Origin: JABFRZ01 sp036376275
GTDB taxonomy: Bacteria; Planctomycetota; UBA1135; GCA-002686595
NCBI GenBank assembly: GCA_036376275.1
Contig: DASVAP010000045.1
Coordinates: 1 to 7,413, forward strand
DNA length: 7,413 bases
Direction: 5' to 3'
The notes under the pieces: generated by a model
The model's input: only the letters and a program-made list of their open reading frames with translations
Databases searched by the model: none
Told to the model about the DNA's origin: nothing
Translations under genes and position numbers: made by a program
Part shown: one piece after another, positions 1-6,662 of the stretch
Layout of the letters: each line of letters opens with the position of its first letter
Position numbering within the stretch: position 1 is the first letter of the stretch

Positions 1-1248
1 GGCTGCTACGGCCACGGGCGCGAGACGAGCCCGACGCTCGACGCCCTGGCGGCCGCGGGCGTGCGCTTCGAGGACGTGACCGCGGCCGCGCCGTGGACCC
101 TGCCCTCGCACGCGACCATGCTGACCGGGCTCTACCCGAGCCACCACGGGGTCAAGCACCACGAGACGCGCCTGGCCCGCTCCTTCGTCACGCTGGCCGA
201 GGAGTTCCAGGCCGCCGGCTACCAGACCCTGGCGGTGGTGAACTCCCACAACCTGGGCGCGCCGCAGTTCCAGCTCGACCAGGGCTTCGACCACTTCCGC
301 TGGATCGTCGAGACCGAGGACGACCCGCGCACGCTCAAGGTGCGCGTCTTCAACAGCGGCGACACGATCGTGGCCACGGCCAAGGAGCTCCTGCGCGGCC
401 GCGACGAGGACGAGCCCTTCTTCCTGTTCCTGCACTTCTACGACGTGCACACCGACTTCACGCCGCGCCAGGAGTACAAGGAGCGCTTCGTCGGGCCCTA
501 CTCCGGGCGCCTGACGGGCACCACCAGCCAGCTCGCGCGCGTGCGCAACGGCGAGGAGACCCTGAACGAGGACGACCTGCGCTGGCTGCGCGAGATGTAC
601 GACGCCGAGATCCGCCAGCTCGACGACCTGCTGGGGCGCTTCCTCGGCTGGCTCGACGAGGAGGGGCTGCGCGACGAGACGCTGTTCGTCGTCACCTCCG
701 ACCACGGCGAGGAGTACCAGGAGCACGGCAGCGTCCTGCACGGCCGCACGCAGTACCAGGAGATCCTGCGCATCCCGCTGATCGTCTCCGGTCCGGGCAT
801 CCCGCCCGAGATGGTGGTGGCGACGCCGGTGCACGGGATCGACGTGACGCCCACGATCCTGGGCGTGATGGGCATTCCCACGAGCGTCCCGCGCGACGGG
901 CTCGACCTCACGCCCCTGTGGAGCGGCGGGACCCTGCCGGAGCGCCTGTTCTTCGCCGAGGCCGACCACAACAACCGTGTCGACGGCGAGTTCGTGTACG
1001 ACATCAAGAAGATGGTGCGCCGCGGCGACGACAAGCTGCTGCTCGACACCCACACGGGCGCGCTCGAGCTGTACGAGCTCGGCGCGGACGCCTTCGAGCA
1101 GCGCGACCTCGTCGGCGAGCGCCCGGAGCTCGTGCGCGAGCTGCAGGCGGCCCTGGAGCGCTTCCGCGCCGGCGCGATCGAGGGCGAGGCCGTGCCGCCG
1201 CCGACCGAGGAGGAGCTGCGGCGCCTCGAGGCCCTGGGCTACAACTGA
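1..1248 (+). CDS. Sulfatase-fold (alkaline phosphatase superfamily) hydrolase/transferase, 5'-truncated by window edge
   Basis: The gene is already open at base 1, and 415 residues are visible. Comparison with the downstream paralogue suggests about 48 N-terminal residues (signal peptide and first metal-binding Asp) lie upstream. The visible part starts at GCYG, typical of the sulfatase N-terminal motif. The nucleophile region is APWTLPSHATMLTG (residues 30-43), followed by GLYPSHHG. The second metal site is SDHGEE (D234, H235), and HGRTQ follows at 247-251. A C-terminal DHNNRVDG block and a final EEELRRLEALGY segment match the paralogue. The residue aligned with the formylglycine Cys/Ser of classical sulfatases is Thr33, the following Arg is His37, and the usual Gly-Lys is Gly-Arg (248-249). 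The fold is therefore clear but sulfate ester hydrolysis is not. Members of this superfamily use a metal-bound nucleophile to cleave or transfer sulfate, phosphate or phosphonate esters. The gene is translationally linked to the next one through TGATG. Confidence 0.93.
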   Translation, partial: GCYGHGRETSPTLDALAAAGVRFEDVTAAAPWTLPSHATMLTGLYPSHHGVKHHETRLARSFVTLAEEFQAAGYQTLAVVNSHNLGAPQFQLDQGFDHFRWIVETEDDPRTLKVRVFNSGDTIVATAKELLRGRDEDEPFFLFLHFYDVHTDFTPRQEYKERFVGPYSGRLTGTTSQLARVRNGEETLNEDDLRWLREMYDAEIRQLDDLLGRFLGWLDEEGLRDETLFVVTSDHGEEYQEHGSVLHGRTQYQEILRIPLIVSGPGIPPEMVVATPVHGIDVTPTILGVMGIPTSVPRDGLDLTPLWSGGTLPERLFFAEADHNNRVDGEFVYDIKKMVRRGDDKLLLDTHTGALELYELGADAFEQRDLVGERPELVRELQAALERFRAGAIEGEAVPPPTEEELRRLEALGYN

Positions 1249-1250
1249 TG
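1246..1250 (+). promoter_or_regulatory. TGATG stop-start overlap coupling the two sulfatase-fold genes
   Basis: The TGA of the first gene (1246-1248) shares its A with the ATG of the second (1248-1250). There is no space for a promoter and no strong ribosome binding site just upstream. Translational coupling by re-initiation is the simplest reading, and would keep the two paralogues co-expressed. The overlap is directly visible; coupling is inferred. Confidence 0.7.
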
Positions 1251-2669
1251 CGCCGCGCGCCCACTCGTCCCGCGCGCCTCGCGCTGCTCCTGGCGCTCCT
1301 CCTGGGCGCGGCCTGCGGTGGCGGCAGCGCGGCGGAGCGGCCGCGCAACGTGATCCTGATCTCGCTCGACACGCTGCGCCCCGACCACCTCGGCTGCTAC
1401 GGCCACGCGCGCGACACGAGCCCGACCCTCGATGCCCTGGCGGCACGCGGCGTGCGCTTCGCCGACGCCAGCTCGGCCGCGCCCTGGACCCTGCCCGCGC
1501 ACACCACGATGTTCACGGGGCTCTACCCGAGCCACCACGGCGTCAAGGACTACTCGCACCGTCTGCGCGACGAGGCCCTGACGCTGGCCGAGATCCTGCA
1601 GGCGCGCGGCTTCCAGACCTGGGCCGTGATCAACACCTGGAACCTGGCCGACCCGCGCTTCGGCGTGTTCCAGGGCTTCGCGCCCGAGGACCTGCACTAC
1701 GTGCGCGAGACCGCGCCCGGCAAGCAGGGCGCGCAGGTCGTGCTCAACACGGGCCGCGAGGTCGTGCGCCTGGCGCGCGAGCGCCTGGAGCGGCGCGACC
1801 CGGCGCGGCCCTTCTTCCTCGTGGCGCACTTCTACGACGCGCACACCGACTTCACGCCCGATCCGGAGTACCGCGCGCGCTTCGTGTCGCCCTACTCGGG
1901 GCGCCTGGACGGCTCGACCGCCCAGCTCTACGCGCTGCGCGAGCACGGCCTGGTGCTGGCCGAGGACGACCTGCGCTTCCTGCGCGAGATGTACGACGCC
2001 GAGATCCGCCAGCTCGACGACCTGCTGGCCGGCTTCCTGGCCTACCTGGCGGAGGAGGGGCTCGACCAGGACACGCTGCTCGTCGTGACCTCCGACCACG
2101 GCGAGGAGTTCCAGGAGCACGGCGGGCTGCTGCACGGCCGCACGCAGTTCGAGGAGCTGCTGCGCGTGCCGCTGATCCTGGCCGGGCCCGGCGTCCCGGA
2201 GGGGCGCGTGGTCACGGCGCCGGTCTCGCTGGTCGACCTGATGCCGACGATCCTGGGGCGGCTCGGCCTCGAGGCCCCGGCGGGCCTCGACGGGCTCGAC
2301 CTGGCGCCCGCCTGGGACGGCGCGCGCCTGCCGGAGCGCGTCCTGTTCGGCGAGGCGGACCACAACAACAAGGTCGACGGCCAGCCGGTGATCGACATCA
2401 AGCGCTCGGCGCGGCGCGGCCCCCACAAGCTGCACCTCGACCGGCACACCGGGACCTACGCGCTCTTCGACCTCGCGCGCGATCCCGGGGAGCAGCAGGA
2501 CCTGCTGCCCGGCGCCGGAGCCGAGCTCGAGCCGCTGCGGGCGGCCCTGGAACGCTTCCTGGCCGGCGGCGTGGCCGGCGCGGAGAGCGGCCAGGCGCTC
2601 TCGGAGGAGGAGCTCGAGCTCCTGCGCAAGCTCGGCTACGCGGGCGAGGCCGACGAGGGCGGCAAGTAG
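1248..2669 (+). CDS. Sulfatase-fold lipoprotein, tandem paralogue with Thr at the nucleophile position
   Basis: This is a complete 473-residue protein. It starts with Arg-rich MRRAPTRPAR, a hydrophobic stretch (11-22) and Cys23 in LGAAC, a plausible but weak lipobox, so it is probably an exported lipoprotein. The sulfatase core runs from about residue 33 (RNVILISLDTLRPDHLGCYG) to about 440. Visible active-site features are D41, Thr81 in WTLPAHTTMFTG at the catalytic nucleophile position, D283-H284 in TSDHGEEF, and H296-G297-R298. The protein ends with a DHNNKVDG block and EEELELLRKLGY. Classical sulfatases have Asp-Asp near the N-terminus, Cys/Ser-x-Pro-x-Arg and Gly-Lys; here these read Asp-Thr, Thr-Leu-Pro-Ala-His and Gly-Arg. 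Formylglycine formation is therefore not expected. Thr nucleophiles occur elsewhere in the superfamily, for example LtaS-type phosphoglycerol transferases and nucleotide pyrophosphatases. By eye more than half of the residues match the upstream gene, so this is a tandem duplication. The substrate is unknown. Confidence 0.93.
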   Translation: MRRAPTRPARLALLLALLLGAACGGGSAAERPRNVILISLDTLRPDHLGCYGHARDTSPTLDALAARGVRFADASSAAPWTLPAHTTMFTGLYPSHHGVKDYSHRLRDEALTLAEILQARGFQTWAVINTWNLADPRFGVFQGFAPEDLHYVRETAPGKQGAQVVLNTGREVVRLARERLERRDPARPFFLVAHFYDAHTDFTPDPEYRARFVSPYSGRLDGSTAQLYALREHGLVLAEDDLRFLREMYDAEIRQLDDLLAGFLAYLAEEGLDQDTLLVVTSDHGEEFQEHGGLLHGRTQFEELLRVPLILAGPGVPEGRVVTAPVSLVDLMPTILGRLGLEAPAGLDGLDLAPAWDGARLPERVLFGEADHNNKVDGQPVIDIKRSARRGPHKLHLDRHTGTYALFDLARDPGEQQDLLPGAGAELEPLRAALERFLAGGVAGAESGQALSEEELELLRKLGYAGEADEGGK

Positions 2670-2696
2670 CGGCCGGGACGGTAGCCTCTCGCGCGC

Positions 2697-4634
2697 GTGG
2701 ACCCCGAGCCCGCTTCCGGCGCGCGCCGCACGACGGCGCTGCTCGCGCTCGCGCTGCTGGCGGCGCTCGCCGCGGTGTACGCGCGCACCGGCGGGCACGC
2801 CTTCCTGACCTACGACGACGGGCTCTACGTGACCGAGAACCCGCACGTCCTGGGCGGGCTCTCCTGGGCCGGCCTGCGCGCGGCCGTGCTCGGCTTCCAC
2901 GGCGGGAACTGGCACCCGCTGACGGTGCTCGCGCACCAGCTCGACGTGAGCCTGTTCGGGCTGGACGCGGGCGCGCACCACCTGGTCAACGCGGCCCTGC
3001 ACGCGCTCAACGCGGTGCTGTGCCTGGTCTTCCTGGCGCGCGCGACGGGCAACGCCTGGGCCGCGGCCCTGGTGGCGGCGCTGTTCGCGCTGCACCCGCT
3101 GCGGGTCGAGTCGGTGGCCTGGGTCGCCGAGCGCAAGGACGTGCTGGCGGGCACGTTCTTCTTCCTGACGCTCCTGGCGCACGCCGCGCGCGTGCGCCGG
3201 CCCACGCGGGCCGGCGGCGCGCTCGTGGCGCTGTGCCTCGCGCTCGGCCTGATGGCGAAGCCGATGCTCGTCACGCTGCCGTGCCTCCTGCTGGTGCTCG
3301 ACCGCTGGCCGCTCGCGCGGCGCGAGCCGTGGGGCGTGCTCGTGCGCGAGAAGGGCGTGCTGTTCCTGCTGGCGGCGGTCTCGGCCGTGCTGACGGTCGT
3401 GGCCCAGCGCGCCGGCGGGTCGTTGCAGGCGCTGGAGCAGCTCTCGCTGGCGGAGCGCGGCGCGACCGCCGTGCGGGCCGTCGGGACCTACCTCGGGCAG
3501 AGCCTGTGGCCCGTGGACCTCGCGCCCTTCTACCCGCACCCGGCCCTGGTGCCCGGGGCCGCGTTCGCGCCGCTCGGGGCGCGCACGTGGCTCGCGCTCG
3601 CGCTCGTCGCCGGCGCGACCCTGGGCGCCTGGGCCCTGCGCGGCCGCCGGCCGGCGCTCCTCGCGGGGTGGCTGTGGTTCCTCGGCATGCTCGTGCCGGT
3701 CGCGGGGCTGGTGCAGGTCGGGCTGCAGCTCCACGCGGACCGCTACACCTACCTGCCGGGGGTCGGGCTGGCGCTGGCGCTCGTGTACGGGCTCGGCACG
3801 GGGCTCGGCCCGCGCGCCGCGCGCGCCGGCCTGGCGCTGGGCGCGCTGGTCGCCGTGGTCCTGGGAGTGGCGAGCGCGCGCCAGGTCGCGCGCTGGCGCG
3901 ACACGCGCACGCTCTTCGAGCACGCCCTGGCCGTCGACGCGCGCAACCACGTCGCCCACCAGCAGCTCGGTCTGGTGGCGCAGCGCGAGGGCGACCTCGT
4001 GCGCGCGCGCGAGCACTACCGCGCGGCCCTGGCGATCCATCCGGAGCTCACCGGCACGCTCGGCAACCTGGGGGCGGTGCACGCCTACCTGGGCGAGCGC
4101 GCCGAGGCCCGTGCCGCCTTCGAGGCGCTGCACGCGCGGCTCCCGGACGACCTGCAGGGGCGTCTCGGCCTCGCGGCGCTGGCGCAGGAGGAGGGGCGGC
4201 CCGAGGAGGCGGTGCGGCTGCTCGCCGAGGTGCGCGCGGGCACGCCCGGCTTCGGCCTGGCGATGCTGAGCCTGGCGGAGGCGCACGCGGCGCGCGGCGA
4301 GTGGCGCGCGGCCCTGGCGGCCTACGAGCGCTCCTTCGCCGACGGCATCGATCCGGGCGCCGCCGCCGCGGCGGCCTGGATCCTCGCCACGGGGCCCGAC
4401 CCGGAGCTGCTCGACGGCGCGCGCGCGCGCGAGCTCGCGCAGCTCGCGGCCCAGGGCGGGGCTCCGAACGCGCTCGAGGTGCAGGCGGCCGCCGCGGCCC
4501 GCGCCGGCGACTTCGCGGCGGCGGTGGCGCTGCAGGGCGAGCTCCTGCGTCAAAGCCCCGACCCGACCCAGCGCTTCCTGCAGGGGCAACGGCTCGAGCT
4601 CTACCGCGCCGGCAAGCCCTACACGCGGCGCTGA
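2697..4634 (+). CDS. Multi-pass membrane GT-C-like protein with C-terminal TPRs (TMTC/protein O-mannosyltransferase-like)
   Basis: The protein has 645 residues from a GTG start. An in-frame TAG at 2682-2684 leaves GTG 2697 as the first start; no clear ribosome binding site precedes it. A first transmembrane helix (about 13-28) is followed by a loop with Tyr-Asp-Asp at 39-41 and ENPHV, then NWHPLTVLAHQLD (71-83) and LFGLDAGAHHLVN. The block HPLRVESVAWVAERKDVLAG (133-152) and the later segment VGLQLHADRYTYLPGVGL (341-358) are hallmarks of bacterial relatives of eukaryotic TMTC proteins. In that GT-C group an acidic luminal/periplasmic loop accepts a lipid-linked sugar. Several further hydrophobic helices lie between 95 and 390. 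The C-terminus carries TPR-like repeats at about 417-450, 451-484, 485-518, 519-552 and 591-624, and ends in RLELYRAGKPYTRR, a typical ending of this family as I recall it. It lies 27 bp after the sulfatase-fold lipoprotein gene, so probably in the same operon. Glycosyl transfer to a surface protein or glycan is inferred; donor and acceptor are unknown. Confidence 0.9.
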   Translation: MDPEPASGARRTTALLALALLAALAAVYARTGGHAFLTYDDGLYVTENPHVLGGLSWAGLRAAVLGFHGGNWHPLTVLAHQLDVSLFGLDAGAHHLVNAALHALNAVLCLVFLARATGNAWAAALVAALFALHPLRVESVAWVAERKDVLAGTFFFLTLLAHAARVRRPTRAGGALVALCLALGLMAKPMLVTLPCLLLVLDRWPLARREPWGVLVREKGVLFLLAAVSAVLTVVAQRAGGSLQALEQLSLAERGATAVRAVGTYLGQSLWPVDLAPFYPHPALVPGAAFAPLGARTWLALALVAGATLGAWALRGRRPALLAGWLWFLGMLVPVAGLVQVGLQLHADRYTYLPGVGLALALVYGLGTGLGPRAARAGLALGALVAVVLGVASARQVARWRDTRTLFEHALAVDARNHVAHQQLGLVAQREGDLVRAREHYRAALAIHPELTGTLGNLGAVHAYLGERAEARAAFEALHARLPDDLQGRLGLAALAQEEGRPEEAVRLLAEVRAGTPGFGLAMLSLAEAHAARGEWRAALAAYERSFADGIDPGAAAAAAWILATGPDPELLDGARARELAQLAAQGGAPNALEVQAAAAARAGDFAAAVALQGELLRQSPDPTQRFLQGQRLELYRAGKPYTRR

Positions 4635-4763
4635 GGTCCGCCGGGAGCGACCGAGAAAGGCCTTCCGGGTGTCCCGGGCCGGATGGAGGTCCCTTCAACT
4701 CGCCCCGCCCGTGCGACCGAAAGACTCGGGCCGCGCCGACCCTTCCCCCGGGCGGCACCCCAC
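4635..4763 (+). other. 129 bp spacer between the membrane protein and PATAN genes
   Basis: This is a less purely G+C stretch that separates the left operon from the next gene. It contains a short hairpin (4664-4678) and two copies of gcgaccga (4647-4654 and 4713-4720). No convincing -35/-10 pair or ribosome binding site is visible. An in-frame ATG at 4683 opens the same frame as the downstream gene, but the 27 extra residues it would add are Pro/Arg-rich and lie before the conserved PATAN start. The spacer probably holds the 5' leader, and perhaps the promoter, of the downstream gene. Confidence 0.5.
4664..4678 (+). terminator. Small GC hairpin downstream of the membrane protein gene
   Basis: The stem ccggg/cccgg (4665-4669 with 4673-4677), extended by one T-G wobble pair, closes a 3-base loop. 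It sits about 30 bases after the TGA at 4632-4634. There is no following T-run, so it is not a standard intrinsic terminator. It could slow polymerase or protect a 3' end, or be chance in such GC-rich DNA. Confidence 0.22.
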
Positions 4764-6416
4764 ATGGCCCTGCAGGGCGACCTCTCCACCCTCGACTTCG
4801 CCGGACTGCTCCAGAACCTCGAGGCCGCCAGGAAGAGCGGTCTCCTGACGGTCCAGGTCGCGGGGCAGGGCGAGACCAAGCTCTACTTCCACCTCGGCAA
4901 GCTGGCCCTGATGACGCACGAGGGGCGGCCGCCGCTGGAGGAGATCCTGGTCAGCTCCGGGGTGGTGCGCCCGCGCGAGCTCGAGGTCGCGAAGAAGCGC
5001 AAGAAGGGCAGCAAGCGCTCGCTGGCGGAGGTGCTCGAGGGCATGAAGGTGGCCGAGAAGGCGCAGATCGCCGCGGCCGCCGCCGCGCGCCTGACGGGCG
5101 AGGCCTGCGAGCTGATCAACTCCGGGGGAGGCGCCTTCGTGTTCACCGAGGGCCCGATCCCGCGCGGCGTCTTCGATCCGGAGGAACGCGCGCTCGGCAT
5201 CACGCTGCCGGTCGGGCCGCTGCTGCTGGAGGCCGCGCGGCGCAGCGACCACTGGGCCATGATCCGCGAGCGCGTGCCCTCGGACTCGACCCACTACGTG
5301 CTGGCGCGCTCGCCCAAGACGCCCAAGGACGCGGGCCAGGCGCAGCTGCTCGAGCACATGGCGCCGCTGCTCGACGGCTCGCGCTCGGTGACCGAGGTCG
5401 TGGCCGCCTTCCCGCACCGGCGCTTCGAGGCCTACCAGCTGCTGGCCGACCTGGCCGAGGCCCAGGCGATCCGCCTGGCGGCGGCCACGGAGATGAACAA
5501 GCTGATCCAGGAGCTCTCGCGCCACGACCGCGAGCGCGCCATGGCGCTGCTCGAGCGCGGCCTGGCCGCCAACCCGCGCAACCTGAACCTGCTGTGCACC
5601 AAGGCCCTGCTGGCCGAGGAGCTGGGCGAGCTGGAGCAGGCCAGCGAGGCGCTCAAGGTCGCCGTGCACCTGCAGCTCGAGTCGGGGGCCGTGAACGACG
5701 CGCGCAAGGGCCTCGAGCGCCTGAAGGACCTGGGGCCCGAGGATCCCTTCGTGTGGGAGCGCAGCTTCGAGCTGGCGGTCCAGGAGGGGCGCGCGACGGA
5801 TGCGCTCGACGACGGCGAGGAGCTGGTGCGCCTCTACCGCGGGCCGGGCCTCTTCCGCAAGGCGGCGCTGGTGCTGGAGCGCATGGTCGAGCTCTCCAGC
5901 GGCGACTGGAAGCACGTCAAGGCGCTGGCCCATGCGCGCGCCGACGCCGGCGAGCGCGACGAGGCGGTCAAGGGCCTGGAGGAGTACGGCGCCGAGCAGC
6001 TGGCCCAGGAGCACTACGCCTTCGCCCACAAGGTCTACGACGAGGTCCTCAAGCTCGACCCGGACAACGAGCGCGCGCGCGAGACGATCGGCGAGATCAA
6101 GAGCGGCGAGCTGGCCCGCAAGCGCGCGCTGTGGCGCAAGGTCAAGGCGCGCGCGCTGCTGGCGCTCTCCGGCGCGCTGGCGCTGTTCATGCTGGCCTAC
6201 GAGCTGCAGGCGCGGCGCGCCTACGTCGAGGCCCAGCTCGAGATCACCCAGCGCGGGCTGATGGAGGCCGGGCAGTACACCCAGGCCCTGCAGGTCTACG
6301 CCTCGATGCGGGCCGAGTGGCCGTGGGCCACGGTGTCGCTGTACGAGGTGCGGCGCCAGGAGGCGGAGCTGGAGGCGAAGATCGCGGCGAGCGCCGGGGC
6401 ACGTTCGGGTCCGTGA
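4764..6416 (+). CDS. PATAN (DUF4388) domain protein with TPR-like helices and one transmembrane helix
   Basis: The protein has 550 residues from ATG 4764. This start was chosen because MALQGDLSTLDFAGLLQNLE is the usual beginning of a PATAN/DUF4388 domain; an in-frame ATG at 4683 would add 27 unconserved residues. The PATAN region (about 1-165) includes SGLLTV, LYFHLGKLALM and the second half LEEILVSSGVV. A winged-helix-like stretch (about 190-245, with DGSRSVTEVV and RRFEAYQLLADL) follows, and then TPR-like helices (about 250-445, for example AMALLERGLAANPRN and AHKVYDEVLKLDPDN). A basic segment (451-463) precedes a hydrophobic helix (about 464-481), and a C-terminal tail of about 70 residues contains a further TPR-like pair. 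By the positive-inside rule the long N-terminal part is cytoplasmic and the tail is outside. PATAN domains are associated with two-component and gliding/motility signalling, usually as protein-interaction modules. A scaffold or signalling role at the membrane is inferred; no catalytic motif is visible. Confidence 0.88.
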   Translation: MALQGDLSTLDFAGLLQNLEAARKSGLLTVQVAGQGETKLYFHLGKLALMTHEGRPPLEEILVSSGVVRPRELEVAKKRKKGSKRSLAEVLEGMKVAEKAQIAAAAAARLTGEACELINSGGGAFVFTEGPIPRGVFDPEERALGITLPVGPLLLEAARRSDHWAMIRERVPSDSTHYVLARSPKTPKDAGQAQLLEHMAPLLDGSRSVTEVVAAFPHRRFEAYQLLADLAEAQAIRLAAATEMNKLIQELSRHDRERAMALLERGLAANPRNLNLLCTKALLAEELGELEQASEALKVAVHLQLESGAVNDARKGLERLKDLGPEDPFVWERSFELAVQEGRATDALDDGEELVRLYRGPGLFRKAALVLERMVELSSGDWKHVKALAHARADAGERDEAVKGLEEYGAEQLAQEHYAFAHKVYDEVLKLDPDNERARETIGEIKSGELARKRALWRKVKARALLALSGALALFMLAYELQARRAYVEAQLEITQRGLMEAGQYTQALQVYASMRAEWPWATVSLYEVRRQEAELEAKIAASAGARSGP

Positions 6417-6430
6417 GGGTCAGAAAGTAG

Positions 6431-6468
6431 CGCGGAGGACGCGGAGGGAAGACGCGGAGGACGCGGAG
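6431..6468 (+). repeat. Left arm of a convergent inverted repeat (9 bp purine-rich units)
   Basis: The arm is built from units of cgcggagga or cgcggaggg at 6431, 6440, 6453 and 6462, with a 4-base aaga insertion between the second and third. Positions 6439-6468 are an exact reverse complement of 6620-6649. The match continues outward to 6431 with a single one-base gap. It lies 14 bases after the TGA of the PATAN gene. Weaker outward similarity (ggtcagaa at 6418-6425 and agtag at 6426-6430) matches the minus-strand gene tail at 6663-6681. Confidence 0.9.
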
Positions 6469-6470
6469 GA

Positions 6471-6515
6471 GGAGGTGGGGTGAGGAGGTGGGGTGAGGAG
6501 GTGGGGTGAGGAGGT
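6471..6515 (+). repeat. 13 bp G-rich tandem repeat, three full copies plus a partial
   Basis: The unit ggaggtggggtga is repeated exactly at 6471-6483, 6484-6496 and 6497-6509, followed by a partial ggaggt. It is almost free of C on the plus strand and offers many GG and three GGGG runs, so a G-quadruplex in DNA or RNA is possible. It lies inside the inverted repeat, adjacent to its left arm. It is not a CRISPR: the units abut with no spacers. Confidence 0.92.
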
Positions 6516-6549
6516 CCGGCGCGCTCCGCGGGACACGGCAAGGCCTCCA

Positions 6550-6567
6550 GGCGTTCCCGTGAACGCC
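6550..6567 (+). other. 7 bp stem, 4-base loop hairpin in the core of the inverted repeat
   Basis: The sequence ggcgttc (6550-6556) pairs with gaacgcc (6561-6567) around the loop ccgt. It sits near the middle of the spacer between the two repeat arms and so could tip a larger cruciform. No T-tract follows on either strand. Confidence 0.45.
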
Positions 6568-6619
6568 GCAGATTGCCGCAACCTTCGCAGCCCAGCCCTA
6601 TTCCCATCCTCCCCTCCGA

Positions 6620-6656
6620 CTCCGCGTCCTCCGCGTCTTCCCTCCGCGTCTCCGCG
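6620..6656 (-). repeat. Right arm of the convergent inverted repeat
   Basis: This is the reverse complement of the left arm: 30 bases (6620-6649) match exactly and 6650-6656 continue the match after one one-base gap. Read on the minus strand it begins six bases after the TAG of the parvulin-like gene. Each of the two convergent transcripts would therefore carry the same purine-rich sequence shortly after its stop codon. A fold-back of about 37 bp could act as a bidirectional transcription stop or as an mRNA 3'-end shield; this is inferred. Confidence 0.9.
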
Positions 6657-6662
6657 CTCCTC

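Noticed and set aside
1..2669. Classical formylglycine sulfatases
   Set aside because: Cys/Ser of the C/S-x-P-x-R motif is Thr in both copies and the Arg is His, so maturation by the formylglycine system is not expected.
1239..4589. A 3.3 kb antisense open frame
   Set aside because: It is the reverse-strand shadow of the second sulfatase-fold gene and the membrane protein gene; low-complexity composition and no recognisable domain.
4683..4763. Upstream ATG as the start of the PATAN gene
   Set aside because: The 27 residues it would add are Pro/Arg-rich and precede the typical PATAN beginning at 4764; no ribosome binding site favours it.
4695..6029. A 1.3 kb antisense open frame opposite the PATAN gene
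   Set aside because: It mirrors the codon bias of the PATAN gene and has no domain features of its own.
977..6430. A 5.4 kb open plus-strand frame overlapping four genes
   Set aside because: Its translation is Arg/Ala/Pro-rich with no domain motifs and it runs out of frame through well-supported genes. Extreme G+C removes stop codons from alternative frames.
6471..6515. Possible CRISPR array
   Set aside because: The repeat units are 13 bp and abut directly, with no spacers and no cas genes nearby.
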